The notes under the pieces were generated by a model. That model made no database searches, was not told the origin of the DNA, and was given only the letters and a program-made list of their open reading frames with translations. Both the position numbers and the translations under genes were made by a program. Shown piece by piece: positions 43,225 to 50,862 of a stretch of 64,000 nucleotides of DNA (position 1 is the first letter of the stretch; each line of letters begins with the position of its first letter). The DNA is from JBPOFM01 sp041391925 (lineage in GTDB: Bacteria > Bacteroidota > Bacteroidia > Flavobacteriales > Flavobacteriaceae): the NCBI GenBank assembly GCA_041391925.1, contig JAWKNA010000006.1, positions 248,001 through 312,000 of the forward strand. The letters run 5' to 3'.

Positions 43225-43657
43225 AATGTGAAGTGTGGTATGCACTTCCACTATGTTATAACGAGATTTAACAAGGTTGTGTCGAGTTTCAAAAAGTGTA
43301 ACATGAGCTTCAACAAAAATGTTTCGTGGTTCCACAAGTGCAACATGGACTTCAACAAGTGTAATATGGGGTTCAACAACATTGTTATAGCTTTTAACTA
43401 TTGTAACATGAGCCTACACTAAAATGTTTCGTAGTTTAACAAGTGTAACATGAGCTTCAACAACTGTAACATAGGGTTCAACAACTTTGTTATAGTTTTT
43501 AACTATCGTAACATGGGCTTACACTAAAATGTTTCGTAGTTCCACAAGTGTAACATGGGCTTCAACAAGTGTAACATGGGGTTCAACAAGTGTAACATGG
43601 GCTTAAACTAAAATGTTTCGTGGTTCAACAAGGTTGTTGTGGGGTTTAACGAGATGG
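43225..43657. repeat. Array of ~20 contiguous 21-bp repeats with a 105-bp higher-order unit
   Basis: Read in strict 21-bp steps from 43225 with no indel. Three unit types share 'ttcaacaa' heads: A (ttcaacaagtgtaacatggg), N (...aaaatgtttcgtag) and V (...ttgttatagtt). From 43309 the order N-A-A-V-A repeats (43309-43413, 43414-43518), then N-A-A-A (43519-43602) and N... Units 43414 and 43519 match at 20 of 21 bases. The forward frame would code a FNKCNMG-like heptad, but each later N unit carries in-frame stops, so the array as a whole is not coding. Confidence 0.9.
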
Positions 43658-43767
43658 AAGGCACGGATTTCAAATCCGCGCCATCGGGGATAGTAAATTG
43701 CTATGACACGAGCACTAAGTGCGAACTGGCCGAGGCAATTCAGCCGCAATAAGCTATACACGTTGAG
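43658..43767 (-). repeat. Hairpin-bearing flanking repeat, copy 1
   Basis: Contains cacggattt / aaatccgcg hairpin (43664-43682) and, at 43705-43766, a core shared with copy 3: gacacgagc, then AAGTGCGAACTGGCC, AGGCAA, AAT and CTATA at matching spacing. It lies just past the 3' end of the small secreted-protein gene (43806-44276). Confidence 0.75.
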
Positions 43768-43805
43768 ACACACTGTATTTTTATCCTCCGCTTTTCAGTC
43801 GGATT

Positions 43806-44276
43806 TTAAAATCCTCGTATTAATTCACAAATAGAGTTTTCCAACGTCATAATTTTCAGTTCGCTTATTTCATTCAAATTATTTTCTGCCTGTTCTGTAT
43901 TATATAATTCAGAATAGTTAGAATTTAAAACAAAATGTAGTTTGCTGTTTTCTAATTTACGTTTAGCCTTTAATTGTTTTATTAATACTATCAATAACTT
44001 TTCTTTTTCACTTTTTGAATATTTTTTTGCGTCTATATCCAGAAAGTAGAAATCTGTATTTAACTTGTAACAGTCTTTTAAACTTTTAATTAAATTTGAA
44101 TTTATTTCAGAATTTTCATTTATGACAACATAAAAATCAGAAATAATTGGTTTTGCATAAGTAATTAATTCGTAGGTCAATATAGAGTCTTGAAATTTAA
44201 TTGTTTCGGATATTCTTCGTTGAGAATACGTGTTAAAACTGGATAAAATTGCTGCAATTACAATTAGTACTTTCAT
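43806..44276 (-). CDS. Small secreted protein of unknown function (cassette gene 1)
   Basis: 156 aa. I place the start at ATG 44276 (MKVLIVIAAILSSFNTYSQ, a clean signal peptide with cleavage before Gln). An in-frame extension to 44474 adds 66 residues that only translate the flanking repeat, so I reject it. The mature part is Lys/Asn/Leu-rich, mostly helical ('SEKEKLLIVLIKQLKAKRKLEN'). No recognised domain. Very low G+C. It is flanked on both sides by copies of the same repeat, in cassette fashion, and read in the same direction as its neighbour at 44461. Confidence 0.75.
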   Translation of the reverse strand: MKVLIVIAAILSSFNTYSQRRISETIKFQDSILTYELITYAKPIISDFYVVINENSEINSNLIKSLKDCYKLNTDFYFLDIDAKKYSKSEKEKLLIVLIKQLKAKRKLENSKLHFVLNSNYSELYNTEQAENNLNEISELKIMTLENSICELIRGF

Positions 44277-44324
44277 TTGTTGTTTTGAATTTCGGTTTTC
44301 AAGTTGTTGCTCTTTGCTTGTGCA

Positions 44325-44450
44325 CAACGTTTTGGTATATGAGCTGTGGCGTGTTTCGGCACAGACCTCTCCAAATATAAAACTATCTTTGGAAAATCCG
44401 TAGGATTTTCCAAGTGCGGACTGACCAAGCCATAGCTTATATACAGTGAC
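44325..44450 (-). repeat. Hairpin-bearing flanking repeat, copy 2
   Basis: Perfect 9-bp hairpin ggaaaatcc-gta-ggattttcc (44391-44411), then the shared core AAGTGCGGACTGACC ... AGCTTATATAC. Ends tatatgagctgtgg (44336-44349) and ccatagcttata (44430-44441) are near inverted repeats, so the whole element can fold as one rod. It begins about 11 bp past the stop of the gene at 44461. A ttgtgcacaa palindrome lies at its left edge. Confidence 0.78.
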
Positions 44451-44460
44451 AGCTACAGTT

Positions 44461-45390
44461 TTATTTTTGGACAATAACTTTTTTAACAGTACTGTTTTTT
44501 TCAGTTGTAAATTTTAAGAAATATATGCCCGACTCCAATCCATAATTATTTATGGGTATATTATTTAACCCACTTATATTTTTGCGCATTATCGTTTTTC
44601 CGGTAAAATCACAAATCAACATTTCCTCAATTTCAATGCTATTGTCAATAAGAATCACAAAATTATCAATCACTGGATTGGGAATAATTTTAATGTTGTC
44701 CTCAAGATTTAAATCGTCTATTGATAATTCGGGTTCATCACACAATAATTCCGTAAAATCAACAGCTTGTAAATAGTCATGCAAGAATGGAGTTAAAATA
44801 TCAGAACTTGAAACAATAGTCAATGCTTGCTGCAGATTTTCTGATGAAGATGCTGGAAAAGTTTTATAAACTTCGGTAATTGTCGAGTTCAAAAATGCCA
44901 CATCGTCGCTTGAAATATCACTATTAAGTTCTATGTACTGAATATAGTCATCCTTGTTAAAATCAAGAGCAGGAATGTCATCCATAACTAATTTAGAATA
45001 ATAGTTATAAAACCCACTTGAAAAGACACAATCACAAAAAGCTATTGTAAAATCTATTGATTCAGTATAAGTGCTTAACAAAGTATCCAAGGAGTCATTA
45101 ACCGAAGTAACATACAACATCCTTTGCTGGCCTTCGATTTCAGAATTTGGATAAGCTCTAAATAAATCAATAACATTTTCATTTAGAAACTGGACATCGG
45201 AAGCTGAAATAGCACTGTTGGTTTCTAAATAGCTTATAAAATCCGTCTTGCTAAAATCAATTGGTGGTGTGGTATCCATTATAAGGTGAACTTTGTAATG
45301 GTAATTGCCATCAGAAAATTGACAGGCAGAATTCTGTGAAAATCCATGTAATGAAACTAAAAATAAAATGAATATATAGAATTTTTTCAT
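44461..45390 (-). CDS. T9SS-sorted secreted protein with an internally duplicated domain (cassette gene 2)
   Basis: 309 aa. Signal peptide (SLHGFS before Gln). Two tandem ~95-aa repeats: first 'CQFSDGNYHYKVHLIMDTTP', second 'CVFSSGFYNYYSKLVMDDIP', each continuing with a D-F-x-K-x-D-(F/Y)-I-x-Y-(L/I)-E pattern and 'SSDVAFLNSTITEVYKTFP' or its equivalent. The C-terminal ~75 residues are a T9SS type A domain (IKIIPNPVIDNF ... GIYFLKFTTEKNSTVKKVIV). The repeated domain is not one I recognise. Flanked by repeat copies 3 and 2. Confidence 0.85.
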   Translation of the reverse strand: MKKFYIFILFLVSLHGFSQNSACQFSDGNYHYKVHLIMDTTPPIDFSKTDFISYLETNSAISASDVQFLNENVIDLFRAYPNSEIEGQQRMLYVTSVNDSLDTLLSTYTESIDFTIAFCDCVFSSGFYNYYSKLVMDDIPALDFNKDDYIQYIELNSDISSDDVAFLNSTITEVYKTFPASSSENLQQALTIVSSSDILTPFLHDYLQAVDFTELLCDEPELSIDDLNLEDNIKIIPNPVIDNFVILIDNSIEIEEMLICDFTGKTIMRKNISGLNNIPINNYGLESGIYFLKFTTEKNSTVKKVIVQK

Positions 45391-45409
45391 AATTGTAGCT
45401 AATGATTTG

Positions 45410-45560
45410 TGTACGGTTTCGTTGCGGAAAAATCCGCAGGATTCTTTCCGCCGTAAACCGAATATAGCAAATTTGCAAGGACTTTCCGAAAGGACACGAG
45501 CAAAAAGTGCGAACTGGCCACAGGCAAAGTCAGAAGGAATGAACTATAGCCGGTGTTGGC
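45410..45560 (-). repeat. Hairpin-bearing flanking repeat, copy 3
   Basis: Hairpin ggaaa-aatcc-gca-ggatt-ctttcc (about 45426-45449), then the core at 45493-45560 (gacacgagc, AAGTGCGAACTGGCC, AGGCAA, AAT, CTATA) closely matching copy 1. It sits upstream of the T9SS gene at 44461 and 74 bp before the acidic-protein gene on the other strand. Confidence 0.75.
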
Positions 45561-45633
45561 AAATCGGTTTTTTTATGTTTTGATGTTTGAAAACCAAAAT
45601 TTGCTATTTTCACTTCCACAAATACCTACAACC

Positions 45634-46416
45634 ATGAGCGACAATTTAGAACCTATAGATGACGACCTAGAGAAGAATTTGCCTAATCAAAATGAGGATG
45701 ATGACAATGATGATGACGATTTTGATGATGATGACTATGATGATTATGAAGAATGGGAAACTGATGAAAACGATTTCAAATTAGGCGAGTTCGGTGTCAT
45801 GATGGGCATGAACCTTGGCTCCAATGTCAAGGAATATCTGGCCGAGTATTATGGCGAAGACGTTATGGCCAACCTAGAGCCTGAGACCTATCTAGAGATT
45901 GAGAAAATCATTAAAGATTACTTCTATTATGAATGTATGGACATTCCCGATATATTGTACAACAATAGAAGCATCACACATGAAGAGCTTGAGGCTTACG
46001 AGGAAGCCTATGTGTACACCCCAAAATCCTTCGACTGGCCCAAACGTACTGGCGAGTGGTTTGAAAGGGATTTTTCCGAATACAACGATGATGATGAAAA
46101 TGAAGATCTCGAAACATACCTAAAAGAAAGTGACCCAATCGACCTTACCGAAGACGAAAAAAAAATCAGAAAAGTCATAGAAGCTGCCGATAATTTGATA
46201 GATGGCCATGCCGCCTTTGCCGATTTTACCAAAAGAGGTTACCAAAAACTCTCGGTAGAATTCCTTCAGTATTTAGACAAGCGACTTGCCCTTGACCTAG
46301 AGGTTACTACCGAAGAAGGGTTTAAAAAAATTGAAGAAACAGTGTATTTTCTCATCACCGAGATGCTGAACGAACTCTACGGAGCAGTCAATTATGACCT
46401 GAAGAACAAATCATAG
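45634..46416 (+). CDS. Highly acidic soluble protein of unknown function
   Basis: 260 aa. I chose ATG 45634 (MSDNLEPIDDDLEKNLPNQ); a start at 45553 would translate repeat DNA. Residues ~18-50 are almost all Asp/Glu (DDDNDDDDFDDDDYDDYEEW). The remainder is helical and acidic ('GEWFERDFSEYNDDDENEDLE', in part) with a C-terminal helix block ('VEFLQYLDKRLALDLEVTTE'). No signal peptide or membrane segment. No family recognised. The acid run suggests a nucleic-acid mimic, a chaperone-like tail or a basic-protein partner, all unproven. A strong terminator follows. Confidence 0.8.
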   Translation: MSDNLEPIDDDLEKNLPNQNEDDDNDDDDFDDDDYDDYEEWETDENDFKLGEFGVMMGMNLGSNVKEYLAEYYGEDVMANLEPETYLEIEKIIKDYFYYECMDIPDILYNNRSITHEELEAYEEAYVYTPKSFDWPKRTGEWFERDFSEYNDDDENEDLETYLKESDPIDLTEDEKKIRKVIEAADNLIDGHAAFADFTKRGYQKLSVEFLQYLDKRLALDLEVTTEEGFKKIEETVYFLITEMLNELYGAVNYDLKNKS

Positions 46417-46450
46417 CCAGGTTGCTTTTTAACGCATCTGTCCTACAAAA

Positions 46451-46478
46451 AAAGCCTCTCTGTAAGGAGAGGCTTTTT
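46451..46478 (+). terminator. Terminator after the acidic-protein gene
   Basis: Stem aaagcctctc / gagaggcttt, 4-nt loop, T6 tail. It lies about 50 bp before the end of the convergent lipoprotein gene. Confidence 0.9.
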
Positions 46479-46531
46479 TGACTAGCTGTCATAAAAAAAA
46501 ATCTAATTGCGCTACGATTCGTTTCTCTGCA

Positions 46532-47047
46532 TCAATTTATGGGAATAGGGAGGTTATCAAAATGCCCCGTTGTGGTAACGGTGACACCCTCACGTTGCAG
46601 CTCAATATCAAAACTGCCACTGAGAAGCAACGTGTTTTCTACAGAACCCGAATCAAAACTGTCTATGGTGATACTGCCATCTACAGAAGTAAACAATTCT
46701 GCCGTGTCTGTAAATTGAATGGAGGCATAGGTAACCTGCCCATTATGGCTATCGCCAATGGTATACGTGGCACCGCTCACTTCCGATTCTGAACGTGCCA
46801 GATTGAGAAGGAAACTGACCGTTTCGGTGGTGCTGGAATTGTACTCACTAAAATTGAGTGTGATGCGATTGGCATCATAAAAGCCGCTAAAGTTGGTGGC
46901 ATTAAAGTTTTGGTTGGTGCCGTTACGGTTGATGGTGGCAGTGGCCTGTGCTTCTCCACCACTACCTCCGCCATCATCGTCGCTTTTGGAACAGTTGAAC
47001 AATAGGATCGGCATACTTAAGAGCATAAGTTTTAAAAGTGTTTTCAT
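46532..47047 (-). CDS. Small lipoprotein of unknown function
   Basis: 171 aa from ATG 47047 (MKTLLKLMLLSMPILLFNC); the longer frame from 47095 adds a non-signal leader. After the lipid Cys comes SKSDDDGGGSGGE, an acidic stretch of the kind that sends Bacteroidota lipoproteins to the cell surface. The body is Thr/Ser/Asn-rich beta ('NFSGFYDANRITLNFSEYNS', 'ATYTIGDSHNGQVTYASI'), similar in composition to DUF6252-like small lipoproteins. Function unknown. Confidence 0.78.
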   Translation of the reverse strand: MKTLLKLMLLSMPILLFNCSKSDDDGGGSGGEAQATATINRNGTNQNFNATNFSGFYDANRITLNFSEYNSSTTETVSFLLNLARSESEVSGATYTIGDSHNGQVTYASIQFTDTAELFTSVDGSITIDSFDSGSVENTLLLSGSFDIELQREGVTVTTTGHFDNLPIPIN

Positions 47048-47244
47048 GATATATTGTTTTTTTCCTGCATCGGAAATATATAAACTTGTCATCACTCCCT
47101 ATTTTTTATGGCTTAATTGGTTATAATTTTCATGACATGCCACTTCTCAATGATGACATTTTAGAAGCTGTACGATATAAGACAAAAAACGAGGAATGAC
47201 TACGAGCGTTCCAAAACAATAATCGCTAAAAACATTTTACACAC

Positions 47245-47643
47245 ATGAAAAAATTTGTTCTCCTTGGCCTTATGGGGCTATTAGTTTTAACGTCTTGCAG
47301 CAAATCCAATAGTGATGATGATGGCGGCACGCCACAAGACATCTCTGAATTGATCATTGGTAAGTGGATACCCACATCAATCCCTTGTAATGCGGGTTAT
47401 ACCTTCAATGAAAATCTCACTTGGAGTTGGGGCAACTTTGAGGGCTGCGACGATGAGTGTTTCTATCTGCCCTATGGAAGTACCTATACCATCATGGACG
47501 ATGTACTTATAGCAGTGGATGCCATGTCGGAAGGTGATGGTCCCAAAGGACGTGTGGAAATATCGGAAGATAACGTGTTCACGCTGTATGATCTGGAAAC
47601 GGATGAGGTCATCCTGGTGATGCAAAAGAGCAATGGCTGTTAA
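47245..47643 (+). CDS. Small lipoprotein, lipocalin-like
   Basis: 132 aa. Signal MKKFVLLGLMGLLVLTSC, then SKSNSDDDGGT (acidic surface-export type). The short body 'LIIGKWIPTSIPCNAGYTFNENLTW' (in part LIIGKWIPTSIPC) is typical of small lipocalin-like lipoproteins in Flavobacteriia. Four later Cys (C-x-GC-DDEC-FY and the terminal NGC) could form disulfides outside the cytoplasm. Divergent from the lipoprotein at 46532 across a ~200-bp gap; strong terminator downstream. Confidence 0.78.
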   Translation: MKKFVLLGLMGLLVLTSCSKSNSDDDGGTPQDISELIIGKWIPTSIPCNAGYTFNENLTWSWGNFEGCDDECFYLPYGSTYTIMDDVLIAVDAMSEGDGPKGRVEISEDNVFTLYDLETDEVILVMQKSNGC

Positions 47644-47678
47644 TGGCGTTTTTAAAGCCAATAGTTGAACCTAAGACA

Positions 47679-47708
47679 AAAGCCCTCCACGATGGAAGGG
47701 CTTTTTAT
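47679..47708. terminator. Bidirectional terminator
   Basis: Stem agccctcca / tggaagggct region (47680-47701) flanked by A4 and T5. Between the lipocalin-like lipoprotein (+) and the beta-helix T9SS gene (-). Confidence 0.85.
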
Positions 47709-47728
47709 TTTTATATACTTTAAAATGA

Positions 47729-49201
47729 CTATTGAATCACCAGTTTTTTAACTGCGCGTGAAGCAGCACCATTCAATTCTAAAATATAAATCCCAGAATT
47801 CAAATTGAAACTCAATGCATTGGTACCAGTTTGAAGCGTTTTTTGTGCCACCAATGTTCCATCAATGCCATAGACGTTCATTTGGTCAAAAGAGGTGTTG
47901 TTGGACAGAAACAGGTGCCCATCTGAAGGATTGGGATACAGTGAAATCTCTTCTATAGGAAATTCGTCCACACCTAGAAAGCTACAATCTACCGGGTCAA
48001 AGGTTACCAAGCCCAAAGAAGGAATGTCCGTTTGATGCACAATGACCTCTTCGGCATCGGCAAGGGTAATGGGAGCATTGGCTTCATCCCAACAATTGTT
48101 CAATGCCATAATGTTGTTAGACGTATTGTTGTAGAGTGCGTAAGTAACACCTTCATTACCATTTTCAGAAAAGATATTCTGCCCTTCATTTGCGGCACCA
48201 TCGCCCAGGTTAATGGAGGCACCCGAAAGTAGCGTGATGCCCCATAAATTGCGTCGGAACTCGTTGCCACTTGCGATAACATTCATCGAGTTTGACCCAT
48301 TGCTTAAGGAGATTCCGCTTCCGCCCAGGTTAGGATTGTTCTGGGTATCATTGTCTTCAATGACATTGTTGCGCACATAGGCAAACGAATTGGGGCCAAC
48401 GATGGTCATTCCATAACGGTTGTCGGTAATGATGTTGTCATCAATGACTGCATTGATGCTTCCCCCTACCAGATTGGCAACGGCAATTCCTCCCACCATG
48501 GTAAGATTACGGTCCCCCTTGACGGTGTTACCAACGATTCGCAAAGGTGGGTCTGCCATAGTCGCTCCCATATTAATCTGTGGTCTGTTGGAATTCGCTT
48601 GGTTATTGCCTTCCATATAATTGTTGAAAATGTAAGCAGACACTTGATTATTGGCTCCAGAACTGACAGCTGGTGTATCATTAAATGTAAACGTATTGTT
48701 TGTGATTTGCGCCGCTCCACGAGATAAAGAGATGACACTGCCGGTTGACACCCCTGATACATTATTGGTAAGTGTAGAGTTATTAATGGTAAAGGTTTCA
48801 GTCAATACCCGCAGCCCACCACCATATTGGATGGTAGCGTTTTGAATATTGATTACCGAGAACTCTTCAAATCGAAAACCTTCATAAGGTGTAGCGGTAT
48901 TGACGGCAGTAAACGTTACAGCATCTGCATCGACAGTAAATGTGCCAAACACCGTAATCAAAAGGTCTGCTCCTATTTCTAAAGTGACATCAGAATTAAT
49001 AAGCAAGGTATCAGTCGTGGAAATGGTCAGATTGCCCACTAAGGTGTAGGTGCTTCCAGACACCGAAATGGTAGAAGGACTTGCCGTCACAAGGTCATCC
49101 AGAGTGTAAGTGGCTCCAGTATCTGGTGTGGTATAATCCTGTGCGGAAAGTATCCCATTGAAGCCGATGAAAATGAATAAAACGAGTAGTAATTGTTTCA
49201 T
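47729..49201 (-). CDS. Secreted right-handed beta-helix protein with T9SS sorting domain
   Basis: 490 aa. Signal peptide (FNGILSA before Gln). Residues ~50-400 form a parallel beta-helix ('LEIGADLLITVFGTFTVDAD', 'NNTFTFNDTPAVSSGANNQ', 'NSFAYVRNNVIEDNDTQNN' style coils) with an Asn-rich ladder, the fold of pectate-lyase-like and adhesin proteins. The C-terminal T9SS domain runs from 'ISLYPNPSDGHLFLS' to 'AASRAVKKLVIQ'. Surface location expected; no catalytic residues can be assigned. A TAAATTTG -7 element lies on the minus strand at 49227-49234. Confidence 0.88.
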   Translation of the reverse strand: MKQLLLVLFIFIGFNGILSAQDYTTPDTGATYTLDDLVTASPSTISVSGSTYTLVGNLTISTTDTLLINSDVTLEIGADLLITVFGTFTVDADAVTFTAVNTATPYEGFRFEEFSVINIQNATIQYGGGLRVLTETFTINNSTLTNNVSGVSTGSVISLSRGAAQITNNTFTFNDTPAVSSGANNQVSAYIFNNYMEGNNQANSNRPQINMGATMADPPLRIVGNTVKGDRNLTMVGGIAVANLVGGSINAVIDDNIITDNRYGMTIVGPNSFAYVRNNVIEDNDTQNNPNLGGSGISLSNGSNSMNVIASGNEFRRNLWGITLLSGASINLGDGAANEGQNIFSENGNEGVTYALYNNTSNNIMALNNCWDEANAPITLADAEEVIVHQTDIPSLGLVTFDPVDCSFLGVDEFPIEEISLYPNPSDGHLFLSNNTSFDQMNVYGIDGTLVAQKTLQTGTNALSFNLNSGIYILELNGAASRAVKKLVIQ

Positions 49202-49526
49202 GAAGTTGTAGTTTTTAAATTCACTACAAATTTAAAGAATGAAACTTGGAATGACTATTGAAAAAAGGTTTTTTGTAGAAATCCTATAAGCGATAGACCA
49301 AAAGATTTTTTCGAATCTATACCCATAAAAAACAGGCCCCAACGAGCCTGCCTTAAAAATACCTGTTATTCAGCTTCCTATTCCCCAATAGTCCACTGAT
49401 TAATAGCGACACAAATATAGTAAAATTTCTGACATACTTTTCTTATATCCTGCTGTTATATTTTTTTGCCCTTCTCCTTTCTAGTCTGATTTTGAATGAT
49501 TTAGTTAAAATTGGCAGCATCGGTGC
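49202..49526. other. 325-bp gap between two T9SS genes
   Basis: Holds a -7 element for the downstream beta-helix gene (49227-49234, minus) and a hairpin caggc / gcctg (49333-49350) followed on the minus strand by T6, which would end the cyanophycinase-like transcript. The rest is AT-rich; I see no gene. Confidence 0.6.
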
Positions 49527-50810
49527 CTATTCCTTGATGAGCTTAAAACTTCTCTCTGAAGTTCCAGAAATCACTTTCAGCACATACATTCCTGAGGGCA
49601 AATTAGCGGTATCAATGGTCCCATCCATCGTTTTTTGAACTGACAGTTGTTTTCCTAAGGCATCAAAAAGCTCCACTTTATAATCTTGGAGATTAGAAGT
49701 TATGGTAATCGTATCCTTAAAAGGATTTGGAAACACATTGATGGATGCGGTATCAAACTCATCAACCGAGAGCACACAGTTAGGGTTGGTATCGGAAATG
49801 GTTGCAAATGTTCCAGCATTCACATACCAATCTTGCCAGGTACCTCCACTTCCGGTTTGCCAATCAGCAATGTTGAAATAATAGGTGCCGTTGTCCGTGC
49901 CAGGTACTTTGTATACCTTTAGGGCTTCTGCATCTCTGTTCCATGTGAGCGGTTGTCCGGCTTCACAGGTTTCAGGCGTATTTATTCCATTACAGTTCCC
50001 TTGTATGAAATATGCAAACTCATCATATTGTGGATATTCGCCATACACATGCGCTTCTCCATTGGGCTCCACACACACAGCTACATATTCATTGCAGGCA
50101 ATTCCAAAAGGTCGCAACCCATAATCCTTTAAAAAACGCGCCATAAACACGGTATGTCTGCCTCGCCGATCCGGATTGTCATAATGCGTATCGGTGACAA
50201 CGCGTTCCAAGTAAGGAATTTGTAAAAAATCATTGTAGCCCAATGTCATCCGACTGTGATACGGATTGCTCAAGGCCTGTGCATCGGTAATGGTTCCATT
50301 TTGTGCGGTAAAATAGTAGTTGCCAAGAATCGCCATGCCTGCACTCGTACCGCCAATCACCCCATGTTTTACATTGATGAAATTATTAAGGGCATCCTCC
50401 AAGGCATTGTCTTTGAACAACGACACATAATCGTATTGGTCACCACCAGCAAACCAAATGGCCTCTGCATTGGCAACACTTTGAAGTACATACGGGTCAA
50501 TGGCTCCAGCGGCATTATGGATGACGAATGACCTGACGGAATTGACCGTAACACCCAATTGAGAATAAAAATAATTGTTATAGCCATTGCTGCCGGAAGC
50601 TCTCAACACAACAATATCGCCACCATCAGCCTTATTCAAAAACCAAACCATGGCTTCGTCTTTTTCACTTGCACCACCCATCAAACAAACACCTGGTTGA
50701 TGATTGGTGGTCACATCGGTTGCACTTCCCGTGAGATATTCGGTATAATTTTGTGAAAAAGCAAATTGAATCGTTAAACTGAATAGTAGTAATAAAGTAA
50801 TTTTTTTCAT
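49527..50810 (-). CDS. Secreted cyanophycinase-like peptidase (S51) with T9SS sorting domain
   Basis: 427 aa. Signal peptide (LTIQFAFS before Gln). Peptidase S51 core: 'GVCLMGGASEKDEAMVWFLN', 'AIWFAGGDQYDYVSLFKD', and the nucleophile elbow 'GVIGGTSAGMAILG' (Ser of GTSAGM), 'DTHYDNPDRRGRH' (acid/base His-Arg region). The C-terminal domain (SINVFPNPFKDTITI ... SFKLIKE) is the T9SS type A signal. It should cleave Asp-Arg-type or beta-aspartyl peptide material outside the cell, a nutrient-scavenging role. Cyanophycinases are mostly cytoplasmic, so a T9SS-exported form is noteworthy. The exact substrate is unknown. Confidence 0.9.
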   Translation of the reverse strand: MKKITLLLLFSLTIQFAFSQNYTEYLTGSATDVTTNHQPGVCLMGGASEKDEAMVWFLNKADGGDIVVLRASGSNGYNNYFYSQLGVTVNSVRSFVIHNAAGAIDPYVLQSVANAEAIWFAGGDQYDYVSLFKDNALEDALNNFINVKHGVIGGTSAGMAILGNYYFTAQNGTITDAQALSNPYHSRMTLGYNDFLQIPYLERVVTDTHYDNPDRRGRHTVFMARFLKDYGLRPFGIACNEYVAVCVEPNGEAHVYGEYPQYDEFAYFIQGNCNGINTPETCEAGQPLTWNRDAEALKVYKVPGTDNGTYYFNIADWQTGSGGTWQDWYVNAGTFATISDTNPNCVLSVDEFDTASINVFPNPFKDTITITSNLQDYKVELFDALGKQLSVQKTMDGTIDTANLPSGMYVLKVISGTSERSFKLIKE

Positions 50811-50862
50811 ATTTGATTGTTATTTTTTAAAACAAATTGAGCCACTCGTTACACACTGCCTA

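Noticed and set aside
42904..43335. 143-aa minus-strand ORF and 64-aa plus-strand heptad ORF through the repeat
   Set aside because: They translate the 21-bp repeats and stop or start inside them; the minus ORF also runs antisense to the end of the DUF5686 gene. No other coding support.
43225..43657. CRISPR array
   Set aside because: The 21-bp units are contiguous and have no unique spacers, they are degenerate, and no cas gene is in the window.
44277..44474. N-terminal 66-residue extension of the small secreted protein
   Set aside because: It would translate repeat copy 2, and the signal peptide starting at 44276 is the natural start.
43658..45560. Integron attC sites
   Set aside because: The flanking repeats do not show the RYYYAAC / GTTRRRY boundaries and no integron integrase is present, so I only call them cassette-like.
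45553..45633. N-terminal extension of the acidic protein
   Set aside because: It starts inside repeat copy 3; ATG 45634 is a clean start.
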